Shown piece after piece: positions 17,640-28,609 of a DNA stretch of 64,000 nucleotides (positions are counted from its first letter, which is position 1; every line of letters starts with the position of its first letter). The DNA comes from Brenneria izadpanahii (GTDB lineage: Bacteria; Pseudomonadota; Gammaproteobacteria; Enterobacterales; Enterobacteriaceae), in assembly GCF_017569925.1 (NCBI RefSeq), contig NZ_CP050854.1, forward strand, positions 5,084,001 to 5,148,000. The letters are read 5' to 3'. The notes below the pieces were generated by a model. That model had not been told where the DNA came from. It saw only the letters and a list, made by a program, of their open reading frames with translations, and ran no database searches. The position numbers and the translations under genes were made by a program.

Positions 17640-19127
17640 CTATTGTGCTGCGGGCGCCGCCGCTTCATCCTGCGGTTTGGCCTCTTCCGCCTCGGCGTCC
17701 GCCGTCGGCGTCATAATCCGGCTATAGGCTTCCTGAAGCTCCTTCATATGCGCTTCCTGCTCGCCCTGTTGCTGTATCAGCATCAGCGCGGCGTCTTGCG
17801 ACAGCCACTGATGCAATTCCTGATTCAGCGCATCCAGCGTCAATTCGGATAAAGAAGTCTGCCGTAATTTTTGGTATTGCTCCGGGGCAATATCCACCAC
17901 GCCGTTTTGTTGCGACCGCAAGCGCTGCTCCATTAGCACATCCGTACTGGTACGGGCATAGGTGGCGAACAGCTTGCTCAGTTCGTCGGTTTTACGCGCG
18001 ATCAGCCCATCAAATTCCTGCTGCGTCAGTCCGTTATCCCTCAGAGCCGCCAACTCCTGGGCCAAAAACGTCATCGCCGGCATCACGCCGTCAACGCCGG
18101 GGAAATCCATATGAATGGCGCACTGCGCGCGAGTATAAAAGACGTTACAGTTAAACCGGAGGTTATTGTCTTTCTGCGAACTTTTCTTCAACGCCTGCTG
18201 CACATGCCAGAACAAGGCTTCCCTGGCTAAATCGCTCTGCCAGTAACGGGCCAACGCCGTAGCGTCCCGAATGGGATGCCACGGCATATCCCATACCAGC
18301 GACAGCGTGTCCTGCTGAACGTTTTTGTCCATCAGACTGATGGCCTGAAGCGGTAACGGGCTTAGCGTCGGCACCGGCGCCGGATCCTGTCGCTTGCCTT
18401 GCAGCGATGAGAACGCTTTACCGATTTGTTCAACGATGCTGCGGTGATCAACATGGCCGACGACATAGAGCGTCATGGCATCCGGGGTGTACCAGGTTTT
18501 ATAAAATTGCCGCAATTGCTCGCTGCTTAACGGCGTAACGACCGCCTGACCGGGATCGTGGGCCAACAGCGTAGATCCCTTCAGCCGGTAGCGCCAACTG
18601 GGATCCTGTGGATTAAGCGGAAAAGTCGCCACCCGATCGGGCGTGCTTAACGCCGTGCCGATGCGCTGATCGTTGATATCCAAGCGCCCCGCCGTTTCTG
18701 ATAACCAATTTAGCGCTTCTTTCAGCAGATCCGGTCGGTTATTCGGCAAGCTCAGATTGTAAAAGGTGAAATCATATGACGTGACCGCCGGCGGCATAGT
18801 ACGCTCGCCGCTTTCCGCCTGTTGCCAAAAAGAAGGCAGTTGCACGGACGAAAAATCCTCCCCGGACGTTAACGCCAGGCGGGGAATAAAATGGGCGAAT
18901 CCTGATTGCTGAGTATTCTCTGCCAGAGAACCGGTATTCACCATCAGACGTAACTCGACCCGATCGCCCGGACGTTGCGGGGTGGTCAATAACTGCCAGG
19001 AAAAACCATTATCAAGTTTGCCCTGCTGCCAGGCGGGATCGGGTTGTAGTGTTTCAGCCTGCACGTTGTTGCCGGCAACCGCCAGCAACATTCCACCAAC
19101 TAAAAGTCCAATTTTGGTGCCCTGCAT
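17640..19127 (-). CDS. yhjJ: YhjJ, M16 (insulinase-like) family periplasmic protein
   Basis: Exported M16-type protein of 495 residues; E. coli YhjJ has 498. A signal peptide (IGLLVGGMLLAVAGNNVQA) is followed by the N-terminal peptidase-like domain. Where active M16 enzymes have HXXEH, this protein has SGFAHFIPRLAL, so the zinc site is lost, as in E. coli YhjJ. The C-terminal domain ends in an Ala/Glu-rich tail. Probably a non-catalytic partner or chaperone-like factor; function unknown. An AGGGG site lies upstream of the start. Confidence 0.9.
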   Translation of the reverse strand: MQGTKIGLLVGGMLLAVAGNNVQAETLQPDPAWQQGKLDNGFSWQLLTTPQRPGDRVELRLMVNTGSLAENTQQSGFAHFIPRLALTSGEDFSSVQLPSFWQQAESGERTMPPAVTSYDFTFYNLSLPNNRPDLLKEALNWLSETAGRLDINDQRIGTALSTPDRVATFPLNPQDPSWRYRLKGSTLLAHDPGQAVVTPLSSEQLRQFYKTWYTPDAMTLYVVGHVDHRSIVEQIGKAFSSLQGKRQDPAPVPTLSPLPLQAISLMDKNVQQDTLSLVWDMPWHPIRDATALARYWQSDLAREALFWHVQQALKKSSQKDNNLRFNCNVFYTRAQCAIHMDFPGVDGVMPAMTFLAQELAALRDNGLTQQEFDGLIARKTDELSKLFATYARTSTDVLMEQRLRSQQNGVVDIAPEQYQKLRQTSLSELTLDALNQELHQWLSQDAALMLIQQQGEQEAHMKELQEAYSRIMTPTADAEAEEAKPQDEAAAPAAQ

Positions 19128-19587
19128 GTGAACCCCTACTTAAATAACTATCCAGATTATTGTTGATAATAAAAATAGTGGCCTTGCGCTTGCCACCAAA
19201 CACTCTCATGAATGCATCACGGAAAATGGGAAAGGCGCAGTGTACCATTCCCTTGGACCACACGCTTTCATCTATGTCACTTCAACAGACTAAATAATGC
19301 GCAAAAAAGGAAAATATTGAGATTTAACCGATCCGATATGAAACTCATGTTACGCATTCCGCTATCGGACAAAGACAACGTTATGGATGATGGTCGGCAA
19401 ATCGCAAGGCGCTTTCGGCATAGAAATTCATGCCGTATTCATGCGTGGGAACGATGAATGCCCGCGGACATACACAGCCCGACATTTGACAACGATAATT
19501 TACATTTTCTCCTTAATTTTTCCACGATTCGTTAAACATTACCGGATAAAGTAATTTGCGGCGCATGCTGTAATAACTATTTAAGTT

Positions 19588-19630
19588 TTATACCCAATGG
19601 ATTTAGAGTTACAGGAAAGCGGCGGCCGGG
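19588..19630 (+). repeat. TATACCCAATGGATTT-type intergenic repeat, copy 2
   Basis: TTATACCCAATGGATTTAGA continuing GTTACAGGAAAGCGGCGGCCG; same head and GCGGCGG tail as the copy at 14369. Confidence 0.7.
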
Positions 19631-19669
19631 CCGGCGGATCCGCCCGGAGCAGATAAGAACGCCGGCGGG

Positions 19670-19700
19670 TATATACCCTAAATAATTCGAGCGGCAGAGC
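19670..19700 (+). repeat. divergent copy of the intergenic repeat
   Basis: TATATACCCTAAATAATTCG continuing AGCGGCAGAGC: a variant of the same element with the AATGGATTT part replaced by TAAATAATT, forty bases after copy 2. Confidence 0.55.
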
Positions 19701-19928
19701 CGACGCCCATGCGATTTAAAGTATGACGCGTATAACACGATTCGGTTAAGCATTGAGAAGCCGGGATGGCCAGATGAAGCGGCCTTCCTGCGGGGGATTG
19801 TGTTTTCGTTTTTATCCTTGTCGCCAAATTAGCCGACTGGTTGGTGTTTTTTGTAGAACGGCGTTACCCGTTACCGATTCCGACGGTTCATACATAGCGT
19901 ATAAACTCTGCTGAGGAGCTGTATTTCA

Positions 19929-22900
19929 ATGGCGAATTTTTTTATCGATCGCCCCATTTTTGCCTGGGTATTGGCAATTTTACTCAGCTTGTGCGGTACT
20001 CTGGCGATAGTTTCGCTCCCCATTGAGCAATACCCCGATTTGGCGCCGCCGACTGTACGAATCAACGCCAACTATCCCGGCGCTTCCGCCCAAACCATTG
20101 AAAATACCGTAACGCAGGTTATCGAGCAGAGCATGACCGGGCTGGATAACCTGATGTATATGGCGTCAAACAGCAGCAACACCGGACAGGCGCGGATAAC
20201 GCTCAGCTTTGAGGCCGGAACCAATCCGAACGAAGCCCGCCAGCAGGTGCAGAATCAGCTGCAATCGGCGTTGCGAAAACTCCCGCAGGCCGTGCAACAG
20301 CAGGGGGTCACGGTCAATAAAACCGGCGATACCAATATCCTGATGATCGCCTTTGTTTCTACCGACGGCAGTATGGATAAACAGGACATTTCAGACTACG
20401 TCGCCAGTAATATTCAGGAGCCGCTCAGCCGCATCAACGGCGTCGGCGGAGTGGACGCCTACGGATCGCAGTATGCGATGCGTATCTGGCTCGATCCCTT
20501 GAAGCTGGCCGATTACTCGCTCATCACCGATGATGTGGTATCCGCCATCGAGTCGCAGAACAGCCAGGTTTCCGTCGGTCAGGTGGGGGGAACGCCGTCG
20601 GTGGATAACCAACTGTTGAATGCCGCCATCAACGCCCAATCGCTGCTGCAAACGCCGCAGCAGTTCCGTGATATCACCCTACGGGTCAATCAGGACGGTT
20701 CCGCGGTCACCCTGGGCGACGTCGCCGAAGTCGAACTGGGCGCGGAAAGTTATGACTTTCTCAGCCGATATAACGGCCAACCCGCTTCCGGGCTGGGGGT
20801 AACGCTGGCCTCCGGTGCCAACGAACTGGAGACGGACAAACTGGTGCGCGCGCGTATCGAGGAGCTATCGCACTACTTTCCCCGCGGGCTGGAAGCCAAA
20901 ATCGCCTTTGAAACCTCCCCTTTTGTTAAGGCCTCCATCACCGATGTGGTGAAAACCCTGTTTGAAGCGGTACTGCTGGTGTTCCTGGTCATGTACCTGT
21001 TCCTGCAAAACTTCCGCGCCACGCTGATCCCCACCATCGCCGTCCCGGTTGTGCTGTTGGGCACCTTCGCGGTGCTTTACGCCTGCGGATTCAGCCTGAA
21101 TACCCTCACCATGTTCGCCATGGTGCTGGCGATCGGCCTGCTGGTGGATGACGCCATCGTAGTGGTGGAAAACGTCGAGCGCGTGATGAGCGAAGAGGGG
21201 CTCTCCCCGCGCGAAGCGACGCGGAAATCAATGGGCCAGGTTCAAGGGGCGCTGGTGGGGATCGCCATGGTGTTATCGGCGGTATTTGTGCCGATGGCCT
21301 TTTTCGGCGGGACGACCGGCGCGATTTATCGCCAGTTCTCCATTACCATCGTCTCCTCCATGATCCTGTCGGTGCTGGTGGCGATGATCCTCACCCCGGC
21401 GCTGTGCGCCACCCTGCTCAAACCCATCGCCAAAGGCCATCAACACGGACGCAAAGGGTTTTTCGGCTGGTTTAACCGCAGCTTTAACCGCGGCGCGGCG
21501 CGTTACGAGCGGGGGGTGGCGAAAATCCTGATAAGAAGCGGCCGCTGGATGCTGCTTTATCTCGGCATCATCGGCATCATGGCGTTCCTGTTTATCAAAC
21601 TGCCGACCTCGTTTCTGCCGCTGGAAGACAAGGGCGTGTTTATGACGCAGGTGCAACTGCCGCCCGGCTCGACGCAGCAACAGACCTTGAAGGTGGTGGA
21701 TAAGATTGAGCGCTACTACCTCACCAAAGAAAAAGACAACGTGGTATCGGTATTCTCCACCGTAGGTTCCGGCCCCGGCGGAAACGGGCAGAACGTCGCG
21801 CGCCTGTTCGTCCGTCTGAAAGACTGGGATGAACGCACATCGGCGGACAATAGCTCCTTTGCGATTATCGAACGCGCCACCAAAGCCTTCCGCAGTATCA
21901 ACGAAGCGCGGGTCATCGCCAATAGTCCGCCCTCCATCAACGGCCTGGGCAACGCGGCCGGCTTTACCATGGAATTGCAGGATCACGCCGGACTGGGCCA
22001 CAACGCCATGATGCAGGCGCGCGACCAACTGCTCTCGATGGCCGGCGATAATCCGGCGCTGACCCGGGTGCGTCACAACGGTCTGGACGACAACGCGCAG
22101 TTGAGGATTGATATCGACCAACGCAAAGCGCAGGCGCTGGGCGTCTCCGTCGACGATATCAACAGCGTGCTGCAAACCGGCTGGGGCTCCACCTATGTCA
22201 ATGACTTCATCGATCGCGGACGGGTAAAGAAAGTTTATGTGCAGGCGGCCGCCAAATATCGCATGCAGCCGGACGATATCAGCAAATGGTACGTCCGCAA
22301 CGGTACTGGCGGAATGGTGCCTTTTACCGCTTTCGCCCACACCTCCTGGGAAAGCGATTCGCCTCGTCTGGAGCGGTATAACGGCTATTCCTCGTTGGAG
22401 ATCGTCGGGGAAGCCGCGCCCGGCGTCAGCACCGGAACGGCGATGGACCTTATGGAAAGTCTGGTGAAAAAACTGCCGGAGGGCATTGGTCTGGAATGGA
22501 CGGGGATGTCCTACCAGGAAAGGCTGACGGGCTCACAGGCGCCGGCGCTGTACGCCATTTCGCTGCTGGTGGTGTTCCTGTGTCTGGCCGCGCTGTATGA
22601 AAGCTGGACCGTGCCTTTTTCGGTGATGCTGGTGGTGCCGCTCGGCGTGCTGGGCGCATTGCTGGCCACCTGGGGACGGGGGCTGGAGAACGACGTCTAT
22701 TTCCAGGTCGGGCTGTTGACCGTTATCGGCCTGGCGGCGAAGAACGCCATTCTGATCGTCGAGTTTGCCAACGAGATGAATCAACAGGGGCGGGATCTGG
22801 TTGAGGCAACGCTGGAGGCGTCGCGCCAGCGGCTGCGGCCCATACTGATGACCTCGCTGGCGTTTATTTTCGGCGTGCTGCCGATGGCCACCAGCAACGG

Positions 22901-23042
22901 CGCGGGCTCCGCCAGCCAGCACGCGGTGGGAACCGGCGTCATCGGCGGGATGGTTTCCGCGACTATCCTGGCGATCTTCTTCGTACCGCTGTTCTTTGTT
23001 GTGGTGCGCAGACGTTTCCCGCTGAAAGCGAAGGCGGAGTAA
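19929..23042 (+). CDS. acrD: RND efflux permease AcrD
   Basis: Inner-membrane proton-driven drug efflux pump of the HAE-1 family, 1037 residues, the same length as E. coli AcrD. The opening [20 protein letters not shown], the TM4 proton-relay pair in [20 protein letters not shown] (two Asp), the TM10 region [19 protein letters not shown] with its Lys, and the end [13 protein letters not shown] agree with AcrD, as I recall it, better than with AcrB. AcrD exports aminoglycosides and other hydrophilic drugs and borrows AcrA and TolC, which fits the absence of an adaptor gene here. In E. coli acrD lies elsewhere on the chromosome and is Cpx/Bae-controlled. Confidence 0.85.
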   Translation: MANFFIDRPIFAWVLAILLSLCGTLAIVSLPIEQYPDLAPPTVRINANYPGASAQTIENTVTQVIEQSMTGLDNLMYMASNSSNTGQARITLSFEAGTNPNEARQQVQNQLQSALRKLPQAVQQQGVTVNKTGDTNILMIAFVSTDGSMDKQDISDYVASNIQEPLSRINGVGGVDAYGSQYAMRIWLDPLKLADYSLITDDVVSAIESQNSQVSVGQVGGTPSVDNQLLNAAINAQSLLQTPQQFRDITLRVNQDGSAVTLGDVAEVELGAESYDFLSRYNGQPASGLGVTLASGANELETDKLVRARIEELSHYFPRGLEAKIAFETSPFVKASITDVVKTLFEAVLLVFLVMYLFLQNFRATLIPTIAVPVVLLGTFAVLYACGFSLNTLTMFAMVLAIGLLVDDAIVVVENVERVMSEEGLSPREATRKSMGQVQGALVGIAMVLSAVFVPMAFFGGTTGAIYRQFSITIVSSMILSVLVAMILTPALCATLLKPIAKGHQHGRKGFFGWFNRSFNRGAARYERGVAKILIRSGRWMLLYLGIIGIMAFLFIKLPTSFLPLEDKGVFMTQVQLPPGSTQQQTLKVVDKIERYYLTKEKDNVVSVFSTVGSGPGGNGQNVARLFVRLKDWDERTSADNSSFAIIERATKAFRSINEARVIANSPPSINGLGNAAGFTMELQDHAGLGHNAMMQARDQLLSMAGDNPALTRVRHNGLDDNAQLRIDIDQRKAQALGVSVDDINSVLQTGWGSTYVNDFIDRGRVKKVYVQAAAKYRMQPDDISKWYVRNGTGGMVPFTAFAHTSWESDSPRLERYNGYSSLEIVGEAAPGVSTGTAMDLMESLVKKLPEGIGLEWTGMSYQERLTGSQAPALYAISLLVVFLCLAALYESWTVPFSVMLVVPLGVLGALLATWGRGLENDVYFQVGLLTVIGLAAKNAILIVEFANEMNQQGRDLVEATLEASRQRLRPILMTSLAFIFGVLPMATSNGAGSASQHAVGTGVIGGMVSATILAIFFVPLFFVVVRRRFPLKAKAE

Positions 23043-23198
23043 CACCTTAAAAAAACTGAAGAAAAACGCGCAGGAAAAAATTAGCCGCTTATATATATCC
23101 AATGAATATAAGTAAGAAGAAACCATAATAGAAAACAATCTACCGTCGCGATTAAAGTAACCGATTACTGTCTGAAGAAACGGGTTCAGGGTATCGGG

Positions 23199-24905
23199 AT
23201 GGCGGCATTACTGGATATACAGGGGTTGAGCGTTCGCTTCCCCGGACATGTGGCGGTGGATAATCTCGACCTGCGTATAGCAAAGGGAGAAATGCTGGCG
23301 CTGGTGGGCGAATCGGGCTGCGGCAAGTCCACCACGGCGCTGAGTATTATGCGGTTGCTGCCGTCACAGACAAAAATCAGCGGCGCCATTACCCTCGGCG
23401 GCAAAGATCTGCTGCGTCTGGGAGAACGGCAGCTAGCCGATGTGCGCGGCAACGATATCTCAATGATTTTTCAGGAGCCGATGACGTCGCTCAACCCGGT
23501 GATGTCCATCGGGCGGCAGGTTGAGTAAGCGTTGACCCTGCATCTGACGTTAACCCGGCGGCAGGCGCGCGCCCGCGCGCTTGAACTGCTGCATCAGGTT
23601 AAGCTGCCCGACCCTGAAAGCCGCTTCGACGATTACCCCCACCATCTATCCGGCGGACAACGCCAGCGAGTGATGATCGCGATGGCGATCGCCTGTCAGC
23701 CCGACCTATTGATTGCCGACGAACCGACAACGGCGCTGGACGTCACCATTCAATCGCAGATACTGGCCCTGCTCGACGAACTGCGGCGTGAGCTGAATAT
23801 GGCCGTGCTGCTCATCACCCACGATCTGGGCGTGGTTTCCCAGTGGGCCGACCGCGTGGCGGTAATGCATAACGGCCGCAAGCTGGAGGAAGGCCCCGCT
23901 GATCGGATATTGCTCCATCCGCAACATACCTATACGCAAGGGCTGCTGCACGCGTCGCTGCATCTGGAACAGGATGCGCACTATCGCCGGTCGCGGCTGG
24001 CGGAGATCCGTTACAACGACGAACAGGGCTTCACCCTGTTCCAGCCCCCGGCGCGCTCGGCGGAGATTGCTGCGGCGGCAATCGCGCCGCAACCGCTGCT
24101 GACGGTCAGCAATCTAACGGTGGCCTATGAATCCGCACAGGACGATATCACGGCGGTAAACGATGTTTCCTTACGGCTGCACGCCGGGGAAACGCTGGGT
24201 CTGGTGGGCGAATCGGGCTGCGGCAAATCCACGCTGTCGCGCGCCATCATGCGGCTGGAGCAGGCGCAGAGCGGCCGGATCGTCTTTGACGGCCAGGATC
24301 TGCTGACGCTGTCGCGCCGCCAACTGCTGCCCTGGCGTAAACGTATCCAGATGGTTTTTCAGGATCCTTATGGTTCGCTCAATCCGCGCCAAAGTATCGA
24401 TGAGATCTTAGGTTATGCGCTGGCGATCCACGGCATCAAAGATCGGCGCGAGCGCGAGCGGCGCATCGTACGCATTCTTGACGATGTCGGCCTGCCTCAG
24501 TCGGCGCGCCAGCGCTACCCGCACGAATTCTCCGGCGGACAGCGGCAGCGCATCGGCATCGCTCGGGCGCTGGTATTGCGCCCGCAGCTGCTTATCTGCG
24601 ATGAGCCCGTTTCCGCTCTCGACGTTTCCGTACAGGCGCAAATCATCAATCTGCTGGTGGACTTAAAGGCCGAACTGGGACTGACCTACCTGTTTATCTC
24701 CCACGATCTGGCGGTCGTGCGCTATATCGCCGACCGCGTTCTGGTGATGCACGGCGGACGCATTGTGGAAGAAGGCGATCATGAACGTATCTGGCATCAT
24801 CCCCAGCATCCCTATACCCGGACGCTGCTGGATGCCGTGCCGGGAAGAAAAAACCGCGGGCCGCGGCCATCCGCCAGCCCGTCATTCGCTTCCGCGCTAA
24901 GTTGA
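23199..24905 (+). pseudogene. fused oligopeptide-type ABC ATPase with an in-frame TAA
   Basis: One frame encodes two ABC ATPase domains in tandem, like GsiA/YejF (568 codons). Domain 1 has GESGCGKST (about residue 38) and MIFQEPMTSLNPVM, then a TAA at 23526-23528 directly after GRQVE. The frame resumes ALTLHLTLTRRQARA and goes on through [26 protein letters not shown], and a complete second domain ([37 protein letters not shown]). A TAA in place of a sense codon such as GAA explains it. A TTG at 23532 could in theory restart, but that product would lack Walker A of domain 1. First gene of an importer operon. Confidence 0.8.
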
Positions 24906-24953
24906 GCGGTTGACTTACTTCGATTTTATTGACAGGCACAGGGGCAACAAATA

Positions 24954-26642
24954 ATGAATAAACCTCCATCAGACAGCAATATCGACGCGCTGGTCGAGTA
25001 CGAGCTCAACCGCCGCAAGTTTCTGGGCATCTCCGGCGCTATTCTGGCGTCAGGGGTATTTGGCGGCATCTGGCCGAACGAAAGCGCGGCGGAAGTCGGC
25101 AGCCTGCCGAATACCGTGGCGGGCGCGGTACGCGGCGGCACGCTGGAGGCGGTGGTGCATCCCGAACCACCGACGCTGGCGTTCTTTATCAACACCTCGA
25201 CGCCCGGCCGCACCGTCGTCAGCAAGATCTTCGACGGCCTGTTCGACTACGCGCCGGATCTGACGCCGCGTCCCCAACTGGCGGAAAAGGTGGCGGTATC
25301 GGATGACGGGTTGACCGTCACGCTGTCTCTGCGCCGCAACGTACTGTGGCACGACGGTCAGCCTTTCAGCGCGGCCGACGTAAAATTCTCGGCGGAAAAT
25401 GTCTGGAGACAATACTCTCCGTTCGCCCGCCGGGTGTTCCAATACCTGTCCGCCGTGGAAACGCCGGATGAACATACCGTGATCCTGACGCTGACCAAAC
25501 CCACGCCGGTAGTGCTCAACGCGCTGGACGTGGTGGCCACTCCTATCCTGCCGCGCCATCTGTATGAAGGCACGGATATTCCCAACAACCCTTACAACAA
25601 CAAACCCGTCGGCACCGGGCCGTTCGTGTTCCGCGAATGGCAGCGCGGCAGCCACATCGCGCTGGAGCGGTTCGATAAATACTGGCAGCCTGAGCGTCCG
25701 TTCCTGGATAAACTGCTGTTCAAAATCATTCCCGATGTTTCCGGACGCGCCACCGCCTTTGAAACCGGCGCAATCCAGTACGGCGAACGCAATCCCGTCA
25801 CCTTCGCCGACGCCGCCCGTCTGGCGAAGCTGCCGACTCTGACGCTGGATACCGACGGCTATAATGGTTTCGCCACCTCATTCTGGCTGCTGCCCAATCT
25901 GCGCGATCCCATTCTGAGCAATCTGAAGGTGCGCCAGGCCATCGCCCACGCGGTTAATAAGGAGCTGCTGGTCAGAACCGTGTGGGGCGGCTACGCCAAA
26001 CCGGCGACCGGGCCGGTATCTTCGCAGCTCAGCACCTTTTATACCGCCGACACCCAGCAGTATCCGTTTGATACCAAAAAGGCGCAGGCGCTGCTGGATG
26101 AAGCGGGATATCCGAAGAAAGCCGACGGCTGGCGCTTTAAGCTCAATCACGATTTCATTCCGTTTGGCGATGACTATCGCCGCACCGGCGAGTTCGTCCG
26201 TCAGGCGCTGCGCGCCATCGGCATCGACGTCACGCTGCGCGCGCTGGATCTGGCCACCTGGACGACCAATGTCTTCAAGAACTATGACTATCAGCTTGCC
26301 AGCTCCTGGGGGGTAAACTGGACGGATCCTCAACTGGGCGTCGAGCAGCTCTACTGGTCTAAAGCGGAAAGCAAGGGTACGCCCTGGACCAACGCCTCAG
26401 GCTACGCCAGCCCGGAAGCTGACGCCATTATCGAAGCGGCGCAGATCGAGGTCGATCCGCAAAAACGGCTGGCGCTCTATCACGATCTGCAACGCATCGT
26501 GCAGCGCGATCTTCCCCAGATTAACCTGTTTGAATTCAAATGGTTCGGCATCTGGGCCCGCAACCTGCGCAACGTGACGGATACCTTCAACCACAGTCAG
26601 AATAATTTCGCCCATGTATGGCTGGATAAAAAAAGCGCCTGA
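24954..26642 (+). CDS. oligopeptide-type ABC transporter substrate-binding protein (SBP family 5)
   Basis: Periplasmic binding protein of 562 residues. The N-terminus has a Tat-like RR motif (NRRKFLGISGAILASGVFGG) after an unusual 19-residue polar lead. The mature protein follows the family-5 layout: GLFDYAPDLTPRPQLAEKVA, LRRNVLWHDGQPFSAADVKF, and VRQAIAHAVNKELLV. It resembles the group of family-5 proteins with a twin-Arg leader in Klebsiella and relatives, but the ligand (peptide, glycoside or metallophore) is not inferable. It sits 48 bp after the broken ATPase gene and 17 bp before the first permease gene. Confidence 0.85.
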   Translation: MNKPPSDSNIDALVEYELNRRKFLGISGAILASGVFGGIWPNESAAEVGSLPNTVAGAVRGGTLEAVVHPEPPTLAFFINTSTPGRTVVSKIFDGLFDYAPDLTPRPQLAEKVAVSDDGLTVTLSLRRNVLWHDGQPFSAADVKFSAENVWRQYSPFARRVFQYLSAVETPDEHTVILTLTKPTPVVLNALDVVATPILPRHLYEGTDIPNNPYNNKPVGTGPFVFREWQRGSHIALERFDKYWQPERPFLDKLLFKIIPDVSGRATAFETGAIQYGERNPVTFADAARLAKLPTLTLDTDGYNGFATSFWLLPNLRDPILSNLKVRQAIAHAVNKELLVRTVWGGYAKPATGPVSSQLSTFYTADTQQYPFDTKKAQALLDEAGYPKKADGWRFKLNHDFIPFGDDYRRTGEFVRQALRAIGIDVTLRALDLATWTTNVFKNYDYQLASSWGVNWTDPQLGVEQLYWSKAESKGTPWTNASGYASPEADAIIEAAQIEVDPQKRLALYHDLQRIVQRDLPQINLFEFKWFGIWARNLRNVTDTFNHSQNNFAHVWLDKKSA

Positions 26643-26659
26643 GCGAGGGGCGTAACACC

Positions 26660-27667
26660 ATGACGGCACGTATTTTTCTCCGGTTGCTGCAACTGGCCGG
26701 GGTGGTTATCGGCATCGCCACCCTGAATTTCTTTCTGCTTAAGGCGCTGCCCGGCGACCTGGTGGACGTCATCGCCAGTGAAAGCGGCAGCGCGACGCCG
26801 GAATATATTCAGCAGCTGCGCGAACTTTACGGTCTGGATCGCCATATCGTCGCGCAGTGGGCCGCCTATTTGCTACAGCTGGCGCAGGGCGATCTGGGCT
26901 TTTCATTCCGCTTTGGCGAGCCGGTATTGGATCTGATCGTCGATCGGCTGCCGGCGACCCTGCTGCTGGTGGGCGGCGCCCTGTTGTTGTCGGTGGCGGG
27001 CGGCGTACTGCTCGGCGTCGCATCGGCGCGCCGTCCTCACGGCGTCGCGGATTCGGCCATTTCGATGCTTTCCACCATCGGCTACTCGGCGCCGATGTTC
27101 TGGGTGGCGCTGATGCTGATCGTGCTGTTCGCCGTCAAGCTGGAGTGGCTGCCCGCCGGCGGCTGGCAAGATATCAATGCCGGCTACGCCGGGGTGGATA
27201 AACTGCGGGACATTGCGGCGCACCTGGTGTTGCCGGTGCTGACACTGACCATTTACTACATGGCGGTGTATGCCCGGCTGGCAAGAGCCTCAATGATTGA
27301 AACGCTATCCGAAGATTTTATCCGTACCGCGCGGGCCAAGGGCGCGCGCGAAGGACGCGTGATTTTCACCCATGCGTTGCGTAACGCCATCATCCCGGTG
27401 ATCACCATGCTGGGCCTGCAAAGCAGCGCCTTGCTGGGCGGCTCCATCGTGGTGGAAACCGTTTTCGCCTGGCCGGGACTGGGACAGCTATCGTTCGAGG
27501 CGATCAGGAACCGGGATATCCCCATCCTGCTGGGCGTCTTGCTATTCAGCAGCGTACTGGTGGTGGCCTCCAACCTGCTGGTGGATATGGCGCACGCCGG
27601 GCTTGACCCGCGGGTGCGCATTACCGGCGGCAGGCGGAGAAAAACAGCAATAAGGAAAGAGAGGTAA
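26660..27667 (+). CDS. oligopeptide-type ABC transporter permease (DppB-like)
   Basis: Inner-membrane permease of 335 residues with six predicted helices. The N-terminus (LKALPGDLVDVIASESG) and the EAA loop (DFIRTARAKGAREGRVIFTHALRNA, cut by family convention around EAxxxG) mark it as the DppB/GsiC type. It is 17 bp after the binding-protein gene and one base before the next permease gene, so the three are one operon. Confidence 0.9.
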   Translation: MTARIFLRLLQLAGVVIGIATLNFFLLKALPGDLVDVIASESGSATPEYIQQLRELYGLDRHIVAQWAAYLLQLAQGDLGFSFRFGEPVLDLIVDRLPATLLLVGGALLLSVAGGVLLGVASARRPHGVADSAISMLSTIGYSAPMFWVALMLIVLFAVKLEWLPAGGWQDINAGYAGVDKLRDIAAHLVLPVLTLTIYYMAVYARLARASMIETLSEDFIRTARAKGAREGRVIFTHALRNAIIPVITMLGLQSSALLGGSIVVETVFAWPGLGQLSFEAIRNRDIPILLGVLLFSSVLVVASNLLVDMAHAGLDPRVRITGGRRRKTAIRKER

Positions 27668-27668
27668 T

Positions 27669-28511
27669 ATGCGTCGCTGGTTATTACAGCCGTCCGCGCT
27701 GATTGGTCTGGCCGTACTGGCGCTGGTTGTCGCCGCGGCATGCCTGGCGCCCTGGTTTTTCCCGGACGATCCGATGAACATGGTGGCGGAGCCTTATCTC
27801 TGGCCGGGACAAGACGCCCAATTTCCGCTGGGAACCGATCTGATGGGGCGCGATCTGCTGGCGGGCTTACTGCACGGCGCGCGCGTGTCGCTGTTGGTCG
27901 GCGTGACATCGACCCTGATCGCGCTGTTTATCGGCATTGCCGTCGGCGTGCTCTCCGGGTTTTATCGCGGCCCGGTGGATCGGGTGCTGACCGGCATCAC
28001 CACGCTGTTTCAAACCATCCCGGCTTTTTTGCTGGCGATTATTCTGGTGGCGGTGCTACAGCCCTCCATCGCCACCATCACCGTTGCGCTCGGCATCACC
28101 TCCTGGACCAGTATCGCCCGTCTGGTGCGCACGGAGTTTCTGTCTCTGCGCCAGCGGGAATTCGTGCGCGCCAGCATTTCACTGGGCGCCAGCGATATGC
28201 ATCTTATTTTTCGTGAAATCCTGCCCAATGCCTGGACGCCGGTGGTGGTTTCCACCGCGCTGCTGATCGCCAACGCGATTCTTTCCGAAGCCGGATTGTC
28301 TTTTCTCGGTCTGGGCGATCCGAATGTGGTGAGCTGGGGTTCGATGATCGGCACCGGGCGGGATGCGCTGAGAACCGGCTGGTATATGACGGCTATTCCG
28401 GGCGTCGCCATTATGCTGACGGTGATGGCGCTGAATTTATTGAGCGATGCGCTGCATACCGCGCTAAACCCGCGCTTGCGCCGGCGGCGTTCGGCGTTTT
28501 CCATACTGTGA
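27669..28511 (+). CDS. oligopeptide-type ABC transporter permease (DppC-like)
   Basis: Second permease of the importer, 280 residues. It has the DppC layout: one N-terminal helix, the periplasmic motif FPLGTDLMGRDLLAGLLHGA, then five helices with the EAA-like loop VRASISLGASDMHLIFREIL and the C-terminal LSEAGLSFLGLGDPNVVSWG. Starts one base after the preceding gene. Last gene of the operon; a hairpin follows. Confidence 0.9.
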   Translation: MRRWLLQPSALIGLAVLALVVAAACLAPWFFPDDPMNMVAEPYLWPGQDAQFPLGTDLMGRDLLAGLLHGARVSLLVGVTSTLIALFIGIAVGVLSGFYRGPVDRVLTGITTLFQTIPAFLLAIILVAVLQPSIATITVALGITSWTSIARLVRTEFLSLRQREFVRASISLGASDMHLIFREILPNAWTPVVVSTALLIANAILSEAGLSFLGLGDPNVVSWGSMIGTGRDALRTGWYMTAIPGVAIMLTVMALNLLSDALHTALNPRLRRRRSAFSIL

Positions 28512-28544
28512 TTCGGCGCGCGGTGCGCCAGACGTCCTGCGCTG

Positions 28545-28585
28545 AAAAAAACTTTCCCCACTGCACAAGCGTACAGTGGGGAAAA
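28545..28585 (-). terminator. Rho-independent terminator of dctA (convergent region)
   Basis: Inverted repeat TTTCCCCACTG/CAGTGGGGAAA (11 bp, loop of 10) at 28553-28584. On the minus strand it is followed by seven T residues (28551-28545), making a strong terminator for dctA; it may also stop the ABC operon from the other side. Confidence 0.85.
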
Positions 28586-28609
28586 GCGGTACGGGCGGGA
28601 AAGCGTGGA

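Larger units (their letters stand above)
19128..19928. other. 800-bp intergenic region with two repeat copies
   Basis: Divergent region between yhjJ and acrD. Repeats lie at 19588-19630 and 19670-19700. Short open frames here lack ribosome sites and family features. The acrD ribosome site GAGGAG lies 10 bases before its ATG. No RNA gene recognised. Confidence 0.5.

Noticed and set aside
17428..17727. Small gene in the kdgK-yhjJ gap
   Set aside because: Its 3' part is antisense yhjJ and the rest is Arg-rich without ribosome site.
21273..22340. 355-codon open frame antisense to acrD
   Set aside because: Low-complexity His/Arg/Gln-rich shadow of a GC-rich gene with no ribosome site or family features.
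23526..23535. Separate gene starting at TTG 23532 as a normal ABC ATPase
   Set aside because: It would lack Walker A of the first domain and has no ribosome site; a broken fused gene explains the layout better.
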